Positions 41,875 to 51,600 of a DNA stretch of 64,000 bases are shown here, in pieces (positions within the stretch are counted from its first letter, which is position 1; every line of letters starts with the position of its first letter). The DNA is from JALZAI01 sp038212215 (GTDB lineage: Bacteria; Actinomycetota; Actinomycetes; Mycobacteriales; Jatrophihabitantaceae), in contig JBBQUT010000024.1 of the NCBI GenBank assembly GCA_038212215.1, forward strand, positions 1-64,000, written 5' to 3'. The translations under genes were made by a program, and so were the position numbers. The notes below the pieces were generated by a model. It saw only the letters and a list, made by a program, of their open reading frames with translations. It ran no database searches and was not told where the DNA came from.

Positions 41875-42590
41875 TGACTGGACCTGGCCAGCGGATGATG
41901 CCGCAGCAGGCAACGCCTCCGATGAACGGTCATCGGCCCGGCGGCTTGCAGGCCGCCGCGCTGTCGACCCGCACCCGGCCGAAGGGGTACGCGGCACTGG
42001 CGGTCGCGTTGATCGTCGGCCTGGGTGCGCTCGGCTACTACTTCTACACAACCGCAGGGGCGAAGGTCGCGGTCGTGGTGGCGGTACAGGACATCCCGGT
42101 GGGGCACACGATCTCGCGTGCCGACTTGAGCACGACGGAGGTGTCCGGCGGCATCACGGCCGTGGCCGGCGCGAACCTGTCGAGCCTGATCGGTCAGCAC
42201 GCCGCGGTGGAGATCCTGCCCAACACGCTGGTACAGCGGTCGATGGTCACCAGCGGGTCGACGGTGGGGCCCGGCCAGAGCCTGGTGGGTGTAGCCGCGG
42301 ACCCCGGCCAGATCCCCTCGTCCGGGCTCGAACCCGGCGACAAGGTGCAGGTGCTACAGCTGCCACAGAAGGGCACGACCAGCGGCGCACCCAACAACTC
42401 CGGATCCAGTACGGGATCGGCCGCGGCGAACGCGGTGCTCGTGCCGTCGGCGACGGTGTACGACGTCCGGCTGAACACGTCGAGCGCGGGCGGCACACTG
42501 CTGACCCTGATCGTGCCGTCGGCTGATTCCTACGGCGTGGCGCAGGCCAGCAACAACAGCCTGATCGCGCTCGTGAAGATCGGCGGATGA
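41874..42590 (+). CDS. cpaB: SAF-domain pilus assembly protein (CpaB/RcpC-like)
   Basis: The 238-aa protein has one N-terminal membrane helix (YAALAVALIVGLGALGYYFY) and a SAF domain: VVVAVQDIPVGHTISRADLS, LIGQHAAVEILPNTLVQRSM. A C-terminal beta domain VYDVRLNTSSAGGTLLTLIV follows. CpaB/RcpC proteins sit in the envelope and couple Flp-pilus assembly to the wall. ATG 41874 overlaps the upstream TGA, and the next gene starts 4 nt after its stop, so it is in the same operon. Confidence 0.78.
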   Translation: MTGPGQRMMPQQATPPMNGHRPGGLQAAALSTRTRPKGYAALAVALIVGLGALGYYFYTTAGAKVAVVVAVQDIPVGHTISRADLSTTEVSGGITAVAGANLSSLIGQHAAVEILPNTLVQRSMVTSGSTVGPGQSLVGVAADPGQIPSSGLEPGDKVQVLQLPQKGTTSGAPNNSGSSTGSAAANAVLVPSATVYDVRLNTSSAGGTLLTLIVPSADSYGVAQASNNSLIALVKIGG

Positions 42591-42594
42591 GCCG

Positions 42595-43464
42595 GTGATC
42601 ATCGCGGTCGGCAGTGACAAGGGGTCGCCGGGCGCGACCACGCTGGCGACGGTGCTCGCCCTGGCGTGGCCGGGGGAGCGGGTGCTGTGCGAGTTGGACC
42701 CGCGGGGCGCTGATCTGCCGTTCCGGTTGATGCATGCCGGCGGCCAGCACATGCCGGCGCAGCCGTCGATCGCGACCCTCGCGGTCGCGGCGCGGCCCGG
42801 CGGCGTGCCGCCGCAGCTTCCGCAGTTCGCTCAGCCGACGCTGCTGGGCGTCCCGGTGATCCGCGGGGAGGTGTCGACTCGGGCGAGCAGCAAGGTCGCT
42901 GCTCACCTGCCGGCGATCGCGCAGCTGGCCGCGGCGTGGCCAGGCACGGTGATCGCAGATGTAGGCAGCCTGCAACCGAGCAACCCGGCGTTGGTCGTGG
43001 CGAAGGCGGCCAGCGTCGTGCTGCTGGTGATGAGCGCCAGCACCGAGGGCCTGGGGCATCTGCGAGCCCGGGTCGAGGAGCTGGCCGAGTACGTCGGCGA
43101 CCCGTGCCGCGAACGGACCTCGGTGGGCGTCGTCCTGGTCGCCGACGGCCGGGACGAAGATGCCGCGGCGCGTCGGACCCGAGCGCTGCTGGACAGCATC
43201 GGGTCCCCGGCGCCGGTAGTGGGGGTGTTCCGCCACGACCCCGCGTCGGCCGCAGCGCTGTGGTCGGGGCCGGTGACCAAGAAACTGATCAAGTCGCCGC
43301 TGCTGCGCTCCGGCAGCGAGCTGGTGAGCGAGCTGTGGCGGCTGTGGCCCGAGGCGATGAGCAGCGTCAGCTGGCAGCCCAGCCAGACAACCCTGCCGAA
43401 TGAACCGCGCGCCGCTGAACAGACGACATTGGCCCCAACGACGGCACCGAGGGTGGGTGCGTGA
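42595..43464 (+). CDS. MinD/ParA-like ATPase-fold protein with altered P-loop
   Basis: The 289-aa protein starts IIAVGSDKGSPGATTLATVL. This is a deviant Walker A of the MinD/CpaE type in which the signature Lys is kept (DKG) but the P-loop Lys is Ala (GATT instead of GKTT). VLCELDPRGADLP and VIADVGSLQPSNPALVVAKA match the switch II region. CpaE-like proteins localise Tad pilus machines. Related actinobacterial proteins often carry KGSPGVTT, so the change is a family trait and not decay. It lies between cpaB and cpaF. Confidence 0.72.
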   Translation: MIIAVGSDKGSPGATTLATVLALAWPGERVLCELDPRGADLPFRLMHAGGQHMPAQPSIATLAVAARPGGVPPQLPQFAQPTLLGVPVIRGEVSTRASSKVAAHLPAIAQLAAAWPGTVIADVGSLQPSNPALVVAKAASVVLLVMSASTEGLGHLRARVEELAEYVGDPCRERTSVGVVLVADGRDEDAAARRTRALLDSIGSPAPVVGVFRHDPASAAALWSGPVTKKLIKSPLLRSGSELVSELWRLWPEAMSSVSWQPSQTTLPNEPRAAEQTTLAPTTAPRVGA

Positions 43465-44843
43465 TGGAGCGTCGGAACCCGCTGGATCAGCGGCTGGTGC
43501 AGCAGCTGCAGGCGCGCGTGGCCCAAGAGCTCAACCGCGAATCGCAGCGCCGCGAGGCCCACGCCGAGCGGGAGCTGTCGCGCGGCGATGAGCAGCAGCT
43601 GGCGATGACGCTGATCGACCAGGCGGTCAGCGATCACCTGCAGCGTCAGCTGCAGGCCGGCGGCGACGTGCCGGTCGACCGGACGCTGGACGAGCGGCTG
43701 GCCGGCGCGGTGTACGCGGCGATGTTCGGCGCCGGCGAGCTGCAGGACCTGCTCGATGACTCCGACGTGGAGAACATCGACATCAACGGCTGCGACGAGA
43801 TGTGGGTGACCTACGCCGGCGACACCGCGCGGGGTCGCGAGTCCGCCGGCCGGCCGGTCGGGCCATTCACGATCGCGGCGACCGACGACGACCTGGTGGC
43901 CATCATCCAGAGCCAGGCGGCGCACGCCGGAATCAACGCCCGGCCGTGGACCCCGGCCACACCGCAGCTGGACCTGCGGCTCTCGGACGGGTCCCGGCTG
44001 TCTGCGGTGATGACGGCGGGGGAGCGGCCCTCAGTCAGCATCCGCCGCAACCGCTACCCGCAGATGTTCCTGCCCACGCTGGTCGAGCTGGGCACCGTCG
44101 ACGAGCGGCTCGCCACGTTCCTGCAGGCCGCGGTGCTAGCCCGGATGAACATCATGGTCGCCGGAGCCACCAACGCCGGCAAGACCACCCTGCTGCGGGC
44201 GATGATCAACGTCATCTCCGCCGAGGAACGGCTGATCACCATAGAAAAGGCCCTGGAATTGGGGCTTCGCCGGCACCCGGAGCTGCACCCGAATGTCGTG
44301 GAGTGGGAGATGGTGCTGCCCGACGCCGAGGACCGCGGCGGCATCAGCATGGCCGCGCTCGTGCAGCGCTCACTGCGGCAGAACCCATCACGGGTAATCG
44401 TCGGCGAGGTCCTGGGCGAGGAAATCGTGGTCATGCTCAACGCCATGTCGCAGGGCAACGACGGCAGCCTGTCCACGATCCACGCCCGCAGCAGCGTCGC
44501 TGTCCTCGACCGCATCGCCTCCTACGCCGCGCAGGCAGAGAACCTCAGCTTCGAGGTCACCCACGCGTTGGTGGCTGGCGCAATCGACTTCATCGTGTTC
44601 ATCCGGCAGAACCCCTACATGGGTGGGCAGCGGACCGTGGCCGAGGTTCTGGAGGTCTCCGGTTTCGACGGTGAGCGGGTCACCCACGCCGACGTGTTCG
44701 TGCCCTCGGAGATCGACGGCCGCGCGGTGCGCAGCGAGTACGCGATCAGCGAGTCGCGGCTCAAGCGGCTAGAGGCCGAGGGCTACAACGACCGCGGCTA
44801 CTACGGCGGTCCACTGCTGGGCACCGTGATGGGAGGCCGCTAA
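43464..44843 (+). CDS. cpaF: CpaF/TadA secretion ATPase
   Basis: The 459-aa hexameric ATPase powers Tad/Flp pilus assembly. An N-terminal helical domain (LIDQAVSDHLQRQL) precedes DDSDVENIDINGCDEMWVTY. Walker A GATNAGKTTLLRAMINVI is near residue 234, the Asp box EERLITIEKALELGL follows, and Walker B QNPSRVIVGEVLGEE is near 307-321. The His box is GSLSTIHARSSVAVLDRI. ATG 43464 overlaps the preceding TGA (TGATG), and GTG 43461 is equally possible. It is cytosolic and peripheral to TadB/TadC. Confidence 0.92.
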   Translation: MERRNPLDQRLVQQLQARVAQELNRESQRREAHAERELSRGDEQQLAMTLIDQAVSDHLQRQLQAGGDVPVDRTLDERLAGAVYAAMFGAGELQDLLDDSDVENIDINGCDEMWVTYAGDTARGRESAGRPVGPFTIAATDDDLVAIIQSQAAHAGINARPWTPATPQLDLRLSDGSRLSAVMTAGERPSVSIRRNRYPQMFLPTLVELGTVDERLATFLQAAVLARMNIMVAGATNAGKTTLLRAMINVISAEERLITIEKALELGLRRHPELHPNVVEWEMVLPDAEDRGGISMAALVQRSLRQNPSRVIVGEVLGEEIVVMLNAMSQGNDGSLSTIHARSSVAVLDRIASYAAQAENLSFEVTHALVAGAIDFIVFIRQNPYMGGQRTVAEVLEVSGFDGERVTHADVFVPSEIDGRAVRSEYAISESRLKRLEAEGYNDRGYYGGPLLGTVMGGR

Positions 44844-44846
44844 AAA

Positions 44847-45857
44847 ATGCTGCCTAGCTTGGACGGCCTGGTGATGGCGCTCATCACGGCGGGGTTCGGC
44901 GCCGGGTTGGTGCTGCTGGCCGTGGTCATCCACGGGGTGACGCCGCAGCCGGCTAGGCCGCCGAACCGGCTGCACCTGGCGGTGCAGGCACTGCGCTCAC
45001 CGGCTCTGTCCGCGCGTCTCGCCGGCGGCTTGGTGGTCGGTGTCCTCGCGCTGGTGCTGACGCGGTGGCCGGTGGCCGCGGTGGGCATCGCCGCGCTGGT
45101 GATCTTCTGGCCGCAGATGTTCGGTGGTCAGCGTCTGGAGCAGACCCAGATCGTGCAGCTCGAGGCTCTGGCGATGTGGACCGAGTCGCTGCGTGACACC
45201 ATCACCGCCCGCGCGAGCTTGGAGCAGGCGATCCCGGCGACGGCCGGCACCGCGCCCGCGGCGATCCGGCCCGCGCTGACCCGGCTGACCGGCCTTCTCC
45301 GATCTCGGGTGCCGCTGGACCGGGCGCTGCTCGCGCTGTCGTCGGAACTGAACGACGCCTCGGCGGACAAGGTCATCGGCTCGCTAATCCTCAACACCCG
45401 CCAGCGGGGCACCGGCCTGGCAGCGGTGCTGACCTCACTGTCATCCTCGGCCCGCGCCGAGCTGGACCAGCGGCGCCGCGTGTCCGCCGGCCGGGCCACG
45501 ATGCGCCGCAGTGTCCAGCTGGTCGTGATCATCACCCTGGCCTTCGCGGTCTTCCTGGTGCTGTTCTCCGGTGATTACGTGAAGCCCTACGGCAGCGTGG
45601 GTGGGCAGCTCGCGCTGGCCGTCGTGGTCGGGCTGTTCGCGGCCGCGTTCATGTGGATGCGCAAGCTCGCCGGCGCCGAGCCCAACACCCCGTTTTTGAC
45701 TCGCGCGGATGCTCGTATCGACGACGCTGATCTGCGGGTCGTCGCGCATCTGACCGGGCTGAGCGCGGAGCAGGCGCAGGAGTTGTCGGCGAACCGTCCC
45801 GTCTCATCGGCCGGCCCGTCGAGCGTGGCCGTTCCGCCGGTGGGTGGTCGGCGATGA
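44847..45857 (+). CDS. tadB: TadB-like type II secretion F-domain protein
   Basis: The 336-aa inner-membrane platform protein has N-terminal helices (LVMALITAGFGAGLVLLAVV, RLAGGLVVGVLALVLTRW). The T2SSF cytosolic four-helix domain is LEALAMWTESLRDTITARAS ... RQRGTGLAAVLTSLSSSARA, and C-terminal helices include LVVIITLAFAVFLVLFSGDY. It anchors the CpaF ATPase and turns its motion into pilin extraction. GGGAGG precedes ATG 44847 and its stop overlaps tadC (ATGA). Confidence 0.87.
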   Translation: MLPSLDGLVMALITAGFGAGLVLLAVVIHGVTPQPARPPNRLHLAVQALRSPALSARLAGGLVVGVLALVLTRWPVAAVGIAALVIFWPQMFGGQRLEQTQIVQLEALAMWTESLRDTITARASLEQAIPATAGTAPAAIRPALTRLTGLLRSRVPLDRALLALSSELNDASADKVIGSLILNTRQRGTGLAAVLTSLSSSARAELDQRRRVSAGRATMRRSVQLVVIITLAFAVFLVLFSGDYVKPYGSVGGQLALAVVVGLFAAAFMWMRKLAGAEPNTPFLTRADARIDDADLRVVAHLTGLSAEQAQELSANRPVSSAGPSSVAVPPVGGRR

Positions 45858-46789
45858 TCGCGCTGACGCTGATCGGGTGCGCGATCGGCGCCGCGATCTT
45901 CGCGTTGATCGTGGCGATCCGCCCGCCCAAGCCCGACCCGCTGGTGATGCTGGCCCGCTTCGACGTCGCCCAGACAACAACCCAGACACCGCAGGCGCCG
46001 AACCGGTCGGAGGTGTCGGCCGCGCAGGCCGGCGCGAAGGCAACGGCGGCTGGCGCGGAGACCAGGCTCGGGCGCTGGGTCAGCGCGGAGCTGGCCCGGC
46101 GCGGTATCGCCTACACCAGCCTGCGCCAAGACCTCGCGCTCAACGGGCAGTCGTTCGAGGCGACGATGGGCCGCAAGGTCGCCGTCGCCGTGCTGGGTTT
46201 CCTGATCGGGCTGATCATCGCAGTGTTCCTTGCTGTCGCCGGTGTGCACCTGCCGCTCGGCGTCCCTGTCGTTGTCGCGGTGATGCTCGCCGCCGGGTTC
46301 TTCTTCATCCCCGACTTCGACGCCCGTACCGCGGCACAGCGCCGGCGCAAGGAGTTCAAGCGTGCCCTCGGTGCCTACCTGGACTGGGTGTCGCTGCAGA
46401 TGTCGGGTCAGGCCGCCGCGGAGCAGGCGCTGCCGGACGCGGCGAAGATCGGCAGCGGCTGGCCGCTCGCGCTGATCCGGCACACCGTCACCCACGCCAC
46501 CCGGTCCGGTCAGGACGTGTGGGTGGCGCTCACCGAGCTGGGCGACCGCATCGGCGTCACCCCGCTGCGCGAGCTCGGCACCCTCGTGCAGCTCGTCGCC
46601 CACGACGGCGCGCAGGTCCGCGACACCCTCTCGGCCCGGGCCGCGTCACTGCGCGCCGAGGAGCTCGCCGACGCCGAGGGCACCGCCGGCAAACGCGACC
46701 AGTCGATGTTGATGGCGCAGATCCTGCTCGGCGTCGGGTTCGCGGTCTTCCTCGGCTACCCGGCCATCGTCAACTTCATGCGCATCTGA
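45854..46789 (+). CDS. tadC: TadC-like type II secretion F-domain protein
   Basis: The 311-aa second platform subunit has an N-terminal helix (LTLIGCAIGAAIFALIVAIR). A central pair (VAVAVLGFLIGLIIAVFLAV, LPLGVPVVVAVMLAAGFFFI) precedes the T2SSF domain (AYLDWVSLQMSGQAAAEQAL ... HDGAQVRDTLSARAASLRAE). A C-terminal helix, SMLMAQILLGVGFAVFLGYP, follows. It is paired with TadB in all Tad systems and is translationally coupled to tadB. Confidence 0.86.
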   Translation: MIALTLIGCAIGAAIFALIVAIRPPKPDPLVMLARFDVAQTTTQTPQAPNRSEVSAAQAGAKATAAGAETRLGRWVSAELARRGIAYTSLRQDLALNGQSFEATMGRKVAVAVLGFLIGLIIAVFLAVAGVHLPLGVPVVVAVMLAAGFFFIPDFDARTAAQRRRKEFKRALGAYLDWVSLQMSGQAAAEQALPDAAKIGSGWPLALIRHTVTHATRSGQDVWVALTELGDRIGVTPLRELGTLVQLVAHDGAQVRDTLSARAASLRAEELADAEGTAGKRDQSMLMAQILLGVGFAVFLGYPAIVNFMRI

Positions 46790-46859
46790 GCCGACGTCCG
46801 CCAGTTCACGAATTCCGAAGCCCTAATCGACCTGATCACGACAACGAAGGGGGAAGGAC

Positions 46860-47078
46860 ATGACAGATACCGAGGTGCAGGTGCGGCTGCTGATGGCTTG
46901 GGCGCACACCATGCTTCAGACGCGGGTGAAGGCGCTGCGGGCGGAGGACTCCGAGCGCGGTGACGGCATCCTGGTCTGGGTGATCATGGTGGCACTGCTG
47001 GCCGCCGCTTCTATCGCGGTCGTCGCGATCATCGTGAACAAGGCCAAGAGCACCGCCACCAACACCAAGACCCAATAG
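46860..47078 (+). CDS. Small pilin-like membrane protein in the flp position
   Basis: The 72-aa protein has one hydrophobic helix, ILVWVIMVALLAAASIAVVA, after a charged stretch (RAEDSERGDG). It occupies the slot of the Flp major pilin between tadC and tadE. The Flp processing motif (G followed by a Glu at +5 in the helix) is not evident, so cleavage by a prepilin peptidase is uncertain. A strong GGGGGAAGGA site lies just before ATG 46860, suggesting high expression as expected for a structural subunit. Confidence 0.62.
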   Translation: MTDTEVQVRLLMAWAHTMLQTRVKALRAEDSERGDGILVWVIMVALLAAASIAVVAIIVNKAKSTATNTKTQ

Positions 47079-47105
47079 CAGCCCGAGCAACGGAAAACAG
47101 TCCCG

Positions 47106-47552
47106 GTGATCGGTCAGCTGCATACCTCAGCAGCGCGGGCCGGTGTCGCGATGCGACGCCGGCACCGGGTGCTGCGCGCGGACCGTGACCGTGGCTACTC
47201 GGTGCTCGAGGCCGCGATCACCCTGCCGATCATCTTCCTGCTGCTGATGATCGTCGTGCAGTGGGCGATCGTGTGGCACTCCCGCAACGTCGCCCAGGCC
47301 GCCGCCCAAGAAGCGTTGCGCGGCGCGCAGAGCTACCAGGCAACCGCGGCAAGCGGGCAGGCCGTGGGCAACAACTACCTCGCCCAGGTCGCCCCCCACG
47401 CCCTCGGCGGCAACTGCGTCACGGTCACCCGCTCAGCGACCACGGTGACGGTGCGCGTGCACTGCAAGGTCATGAGCGTCATCCCGTTTGCCACCTACTA
47501 CGCCACGGAGACGGTGTCGGGCCCGGTCGAGCGGTACGTGAGCGCCCCATGA
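47106..47552 (+). CDS. tadE: TadE-like pseudopilin
   Basis: The 148-aa protein has a basic N-terminus, then RGYSVLEAAITLPIIFLLLM. The G followed by a Glu five residues into the helix is the prepilin-type cleavage pattern of TadE. The remaining domain is extracellular, with QAAAQEALRGAQSY and two cysteines (NCVTV, VHCKV). GTG 47106 is used, and ATG 47151 (MRRRHRV) is an alternative closer to the helix. Its stop overlaps the next ATG. Confidence 0.75.
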   Translation: MIGQLHTSAARAGVAMRRRHRVLRADRDRGYSVLEAAITLPIIFLLLMIVVQWAIVWHSRNVAQAAAQEALRGAQSYQATAASGQAVGNNYLAQVAPHALGGNCVTVTRSATTVTVRVHCKVMSVIPFATYYATETVSGPVERYVSAP

Positions 47553-48073
47553 TCGGCCCGCAGCTGAGCGACTCAAGGCAGAGGAAAACGAAGCACCGGC
47601 GCTGCCGATCGGCGGCGCGACGTTTGCACCACCGAACCCAGGGCGCTCACGCTGACCGCGGCGCGTTCGCAGCCCTCGAGCTGGTCATCCTGGTCCCGTT
47701 CGTGATCGTGATGATGCTGCTGGTCGTCGGCTTCGGCCGGGTCGAGCGCGGCCGACAGCTGGTCGACCAGGCGGCCCAAGCGGCCTCGCGGGCCGCGTCG
47801 CTGTCGATCAACCCCGATGCCGCGCAGACCGCGGCGCTGCAGGCCGCGGAACAGACCCTCGGCGGCGGAGGCCTGAGTTGTTCGGCGGTGACGGTCACCG
47901 TCGACACGTCGGCGTTCTACGCCGGTGGCCAGGTGACCGCCCATCTGGCGTGCCGGGCTGATCTGAGTCAGCTTGCCTTGGCCGGTCTGCCGGGATCCAC
48001 TCGGCTGACCGCTGATTCGACGTCGCCCCTTGAGAAATACCGGCAGCTGGGTGGATCGGGGAGTTCGGGATGA
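47549..48073 (+). CDS. TadE-like pilus protein 2
   Basis: The 174-aa protein has a basic leader and then GAFAALELVILVPFVIVMML, a TadE/F-type helix with Glu at its start. VDQAAQAASRAASLSINPDA and a beta-rich tail with GGLSCSAVTVTVDTSAFYAG follow. TadE/F pseudopilins form the pilus tip or initiation complex. ATG 47549 overlaps the stop of the preceding gene. The longer frame back to 47261 is antisense-like read-through of that gene and is rejected. Confidence 0.72.
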   Translation: MIGPQLSDSRQRKTKHRRCRSAARRLHHRTQGAHADRGAFAALELVILVPFVIVMMLLVVGFGRVERGRQLVDQAAQAASRAASLSINPDAAQTAALQAAEQTLGGGGLSCSAVTVTVDTSAFYAGGQVTAHLACRADLSQLALAGLPGSTRLTADSTSPLEKYRQLGGSGSSG

Positions 48074-48594
48074 CCCGACCTCAGACACCAAGGCGGCCAC
48101 GCGAACTGCCAGTCCGACCGCGATTCAGCCGGCCGTTCAGCTGGCTTCGTCGGGGGATCTCGTTGCGGGCACGGGTCGGTGAGGACCGCGGGTCGATCTC
48201 GCTGTACTTCGCGATCGTCACGATCGCAACGCTGGTGATGGCCGGCCTGGTCCTCGACGGCGGCGCAGCCCTGGCCGCGCGGGAGAAAGCGGCGGACCTG
48301 GCCACCCAAGCGGCCCGCTCCGGCGCCGACGCACTCACCCCGGCGTCGCTGCGCGGAGAGCCGGGTGACCTGCAGGCTGATCCGGTCGCCGCACGGCAGG
48401 CGGTCACCAACCTGCTCGCCGCGGCCGATGCGCGCGGGACGGTGACGGTGTCCGGGCACACGGTGAGCGTGACGGTCACCGTCCCCAAGCACACGGTGAT
48501 CTTGTCCGCGGTCGGCGTCGATGACATCTCCCAGACCGCGTCGGCCAGCGCCACCGCGGTCTACGGCGGCACCACGCAGGACGGAGGCGGATGA
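48070..48594 (+). CDS. TadG/TadE-like pilus protein 3
   Basis: The 174-aa protein has DRGSISLYFAIVTIATLVMAGLVLDGGAAL, the Flp-assembly TadG-like helix with the G-L-V-x-D-G-G turn. AREKAADLATQAARSGADAL and a beta domain (GTVTVSGHTVSVTVTVPKHT) follow, with repeated serines. ATG 48070 overlaps the upstream stop. Three TadE/G-type proteins in tandem are typical of actinobacterial Tad loci. Confidence 0.72.
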   Translation: MTRPQTPRRPRELPVRPRFSRPFSWLRRGISLRARVGEDRGSISLYFAIVTIATLVMAGLVLDGGAALAAREKAADLATQAARSGADALTPASLRGEPGDLQADPVAARQAVTNLLAAADARGTVTVSGHTVSVTVTVPKHTVILSAVGVDDISQTASASATAVYGGTTQDGGG

Positions 48595-48622
48595 CGATGC
48601 CGGTCACCGGGGTGGGTTCACG

Positions 48623-51600
48623 ATGACACGCCGAATCCAGGGCGCGCTCGGACTGCTGGTGCTCCTCGCGTTGGCGGTCGGGTTGCCGTGGGCTCTCGCG
48701 GCCACGATCGGCAACCCGTTGGATCAGTGGTCCTCGATCAGGTCCGGGGACATGTCCGACAGCGACGTCATCGCGATCATGGCGGCTGTGGCCTACCTGG
48801 CGTGGGCCAGCTTCGCGATCGCCCTGCTGGTGGAGCTGACCGCAAGCCTGGCCGCCGCCGTGACCCGCCGCCCAAGGCGGGTCATCCGGCTGCCGCTGCT
48901 GGGCCTGCAGCAGGATGTTGCGCGGACGTTGATCGCCGCGGTGCTGCTGCTCGCGCCGGCGGTGATCAGCGTCGTCGGTCCGGCGACGTCAGCGTTCGCG
49001 GCCTCCCCACGGTCGGTGTCGGTGTTGACCTCGGCGAGTGCCGGAGTCGCGTCGCCGCAGCCGCTCAGCCACGAGGCGACAGCGGAGTCGGCGACGACGC
49101 GCACCACTGCGGGGGACCTGGCCGGAGCCGCGACGTACGTGATTCCGTCCCAGGGCGGGATGCGCAGCTACTGGGCCTTGGCCAAGCACTATCTCGGCGA
49201 CGGGCAGCGGTGGCCGGAGATCTGGCGTCTTAACGAGGGTCATCAGCAGGTCGACGGGACGGTGATGGACTCACCGAACCTGCTGCGCCGCGGCTGGACG
49301 GTCATGGTGCCGGTCCCCGCCGCGGGCAGCCCTGCTGCCCAGCAGGACACGGCCGCCACCGGTCACGGCGAGCATGCGATCACTGTGCGCGAGGGAGACA
49401 CGTTGTCGGGGCTGGCCGAGGACGCCGGCGTAGCGGACTGGGCCACTGTATGGCCGGCGAACGCGGGTCGCGTCGAGCCGGGCGGCCAACAGTTGACCGA
49501 CCCGGACCTGATCAAACCCGGGTGGACGGTGTTGATGCCCGGCGGTGCGTCCTCACCACCCGTGAGCGCGCCCGGACCGACCCACCCGACGACACACTCG
49601 CCGCACGACCGCCCCCCGCATCAGCCGCCGCCCGTCACGACCACCCCAGCACCGCGGCAGCATCCGACGGCCACGCCGACGCCCGGGGCGGAGTCCACGA
49701 CGCCAGTGACGGGCGAGTCGACGGCGGCGAGCGGGTCGAAGCCCACGACGCCGGCGCACGGGGCGAGCCACGACTCCTCGGCGGCGGTGACGGTCGCGGA
49801 GTGGGCGGCCTCGCTGTCGGCGGGCGCGGGCGTGCTGGCCGGCGGAGTTTTCCTGGCGTTGCGCCTCTACCGGCGGCGGCAATTCCGGTTCCGCGGCCCC
49901 CGGCGCGCGATCGCCGGCCCAGCGCCGCGGCATTTGCCGCTGGAGAAGGTCCTCGTCACCGACGGATCGCTCGGGCTGCGTGACGTCGACTTCATCGACC
50001 GGGCGCTGCGGAGCCTGTCGCTGTCGTCGGCGGCCGCCGATGCGCGGTTGCCTGCTGTGCTGGCCGCGCGGCTGACCGAGGAGCACCTGGACCTGGTGCT
50101 GGCCGACCCGCAGCTGCAGCCGCCCCCGGCCCCGTGGGTCGCGGTGTCGCCGACGATCTGGGTGGCGGAGAAGTCGGCCGAGCTGCCGGTGATCGACACC
50201 ACCGAACGCGGCTCAGCCGGGCCGGTATCGGACGCGCAGCCGTCAGCCAGCCAGCAGGCAGTTGCGCCCTACCCGACGCTGGTCAGCGTGGGATACACCG
50301 CGGCGGGGGAGGAATGGCTGGTCGACCTCGAGCAGTGCGGCGCGCTGATCGTGGACGGCGACCGGGACCGCTGCCTCGATCTGACACGTTTCATCGCCGC
50401 CGAACTAGCACATAACGTCTGGAGCGATCACCTCACGGTGACGGTGGCCGGGCAGTTCGGCGCCGACTTAGTTGACCTGAACCCGTCCCGGCTGATCGTC
50501 GCCGACGACGTCGCGGCCGCCGCCGCGACCGCGGCCAACGATGTGCGGTCCCGCCGCGACGTAGCGGACGGCGAGCAGGTGGATGTGTTGCACGGCCGGC
50601 TGCACGGCGTCAGCGGTGACACGTGGATGCCACAGGTGCTGCTGCTCGCACCAACACCATCCGAGCCGACAGCGTCCGAGGCGGCCGATTCCGCGGCCGA
50701 CGTTGCGGCCATCGAGTCCCTGCTCGACACGGTGGGCAAACGGTCCTGCCGTTCGGCGGTTGCCGTCGTGCTGCTGCCCGGCCCGGAGCGTCTTGTCTCC
50801 TCGACCGGGCTGCTGCTGCACGTGGACGGGTCGGGGACGCTCACCATTCCGGAGCTGGGTGTGATCGCCACCGCGCAGCGGTTGCCTGCCGACCAGGCGC
50901 TCGAGCTGGGCATGTACCTCGCGGCCGTGCGTGACAGCGCGGCCGACGTGCCAATGTCACCGGCCAAGACAGAGGAGGGCACTGCCGGCTACACCGATCT
51001 GGCCGGGGCAGTCCTGCCGGAGCACACGGTGCCCCGCCGCGAGCCGACCGCCACAGACCAGTCCGACCCCGCGCACCCCGATGTGGAACTGCTGCCCGAC
51101 CACGCGAGCGCTGCGGGTACCGCGACGTCGCTGTTGCCGAACTCGACCGGCAGCTACCTGGTGACCGGTGCACGCACCCCGGCGGAAATCGAGGTGTTGG
51201 CGCCGGTCGTGAGACCGGAGGTCAGCGCGGCGCTGCTGGCCGCCGATCCGCACCTGGACGAGGACCTGGCCGCGTGGCACGACACCGACATCAGCACTGC
51301 GAAGGCCACCACGGGCGACCGGCCGAAGATCCGGCTGCTCGGCGAGGTCCAGGTGATCGCCGCCGGCACACGACCGGACCCGAAGACGGCGATCGCCACC
51401 GAGGCGGTCGCCTACCTGGCGCTGCACGGCGCGGGGGTGACCGGTGACCGGTTCGCCGCCGATTTCTGGCCGCACCACTCCTACACGATCAAGGACAGCA
51501 ACCCGAGGAACCTGCTGTCGATCGTGCGCAGCTGGCTGGGGACTGACCCGATGTCCGGCTCCCCGTGCCTGCCCTACGCCAAGTCGGCCGGGCGTCCGTC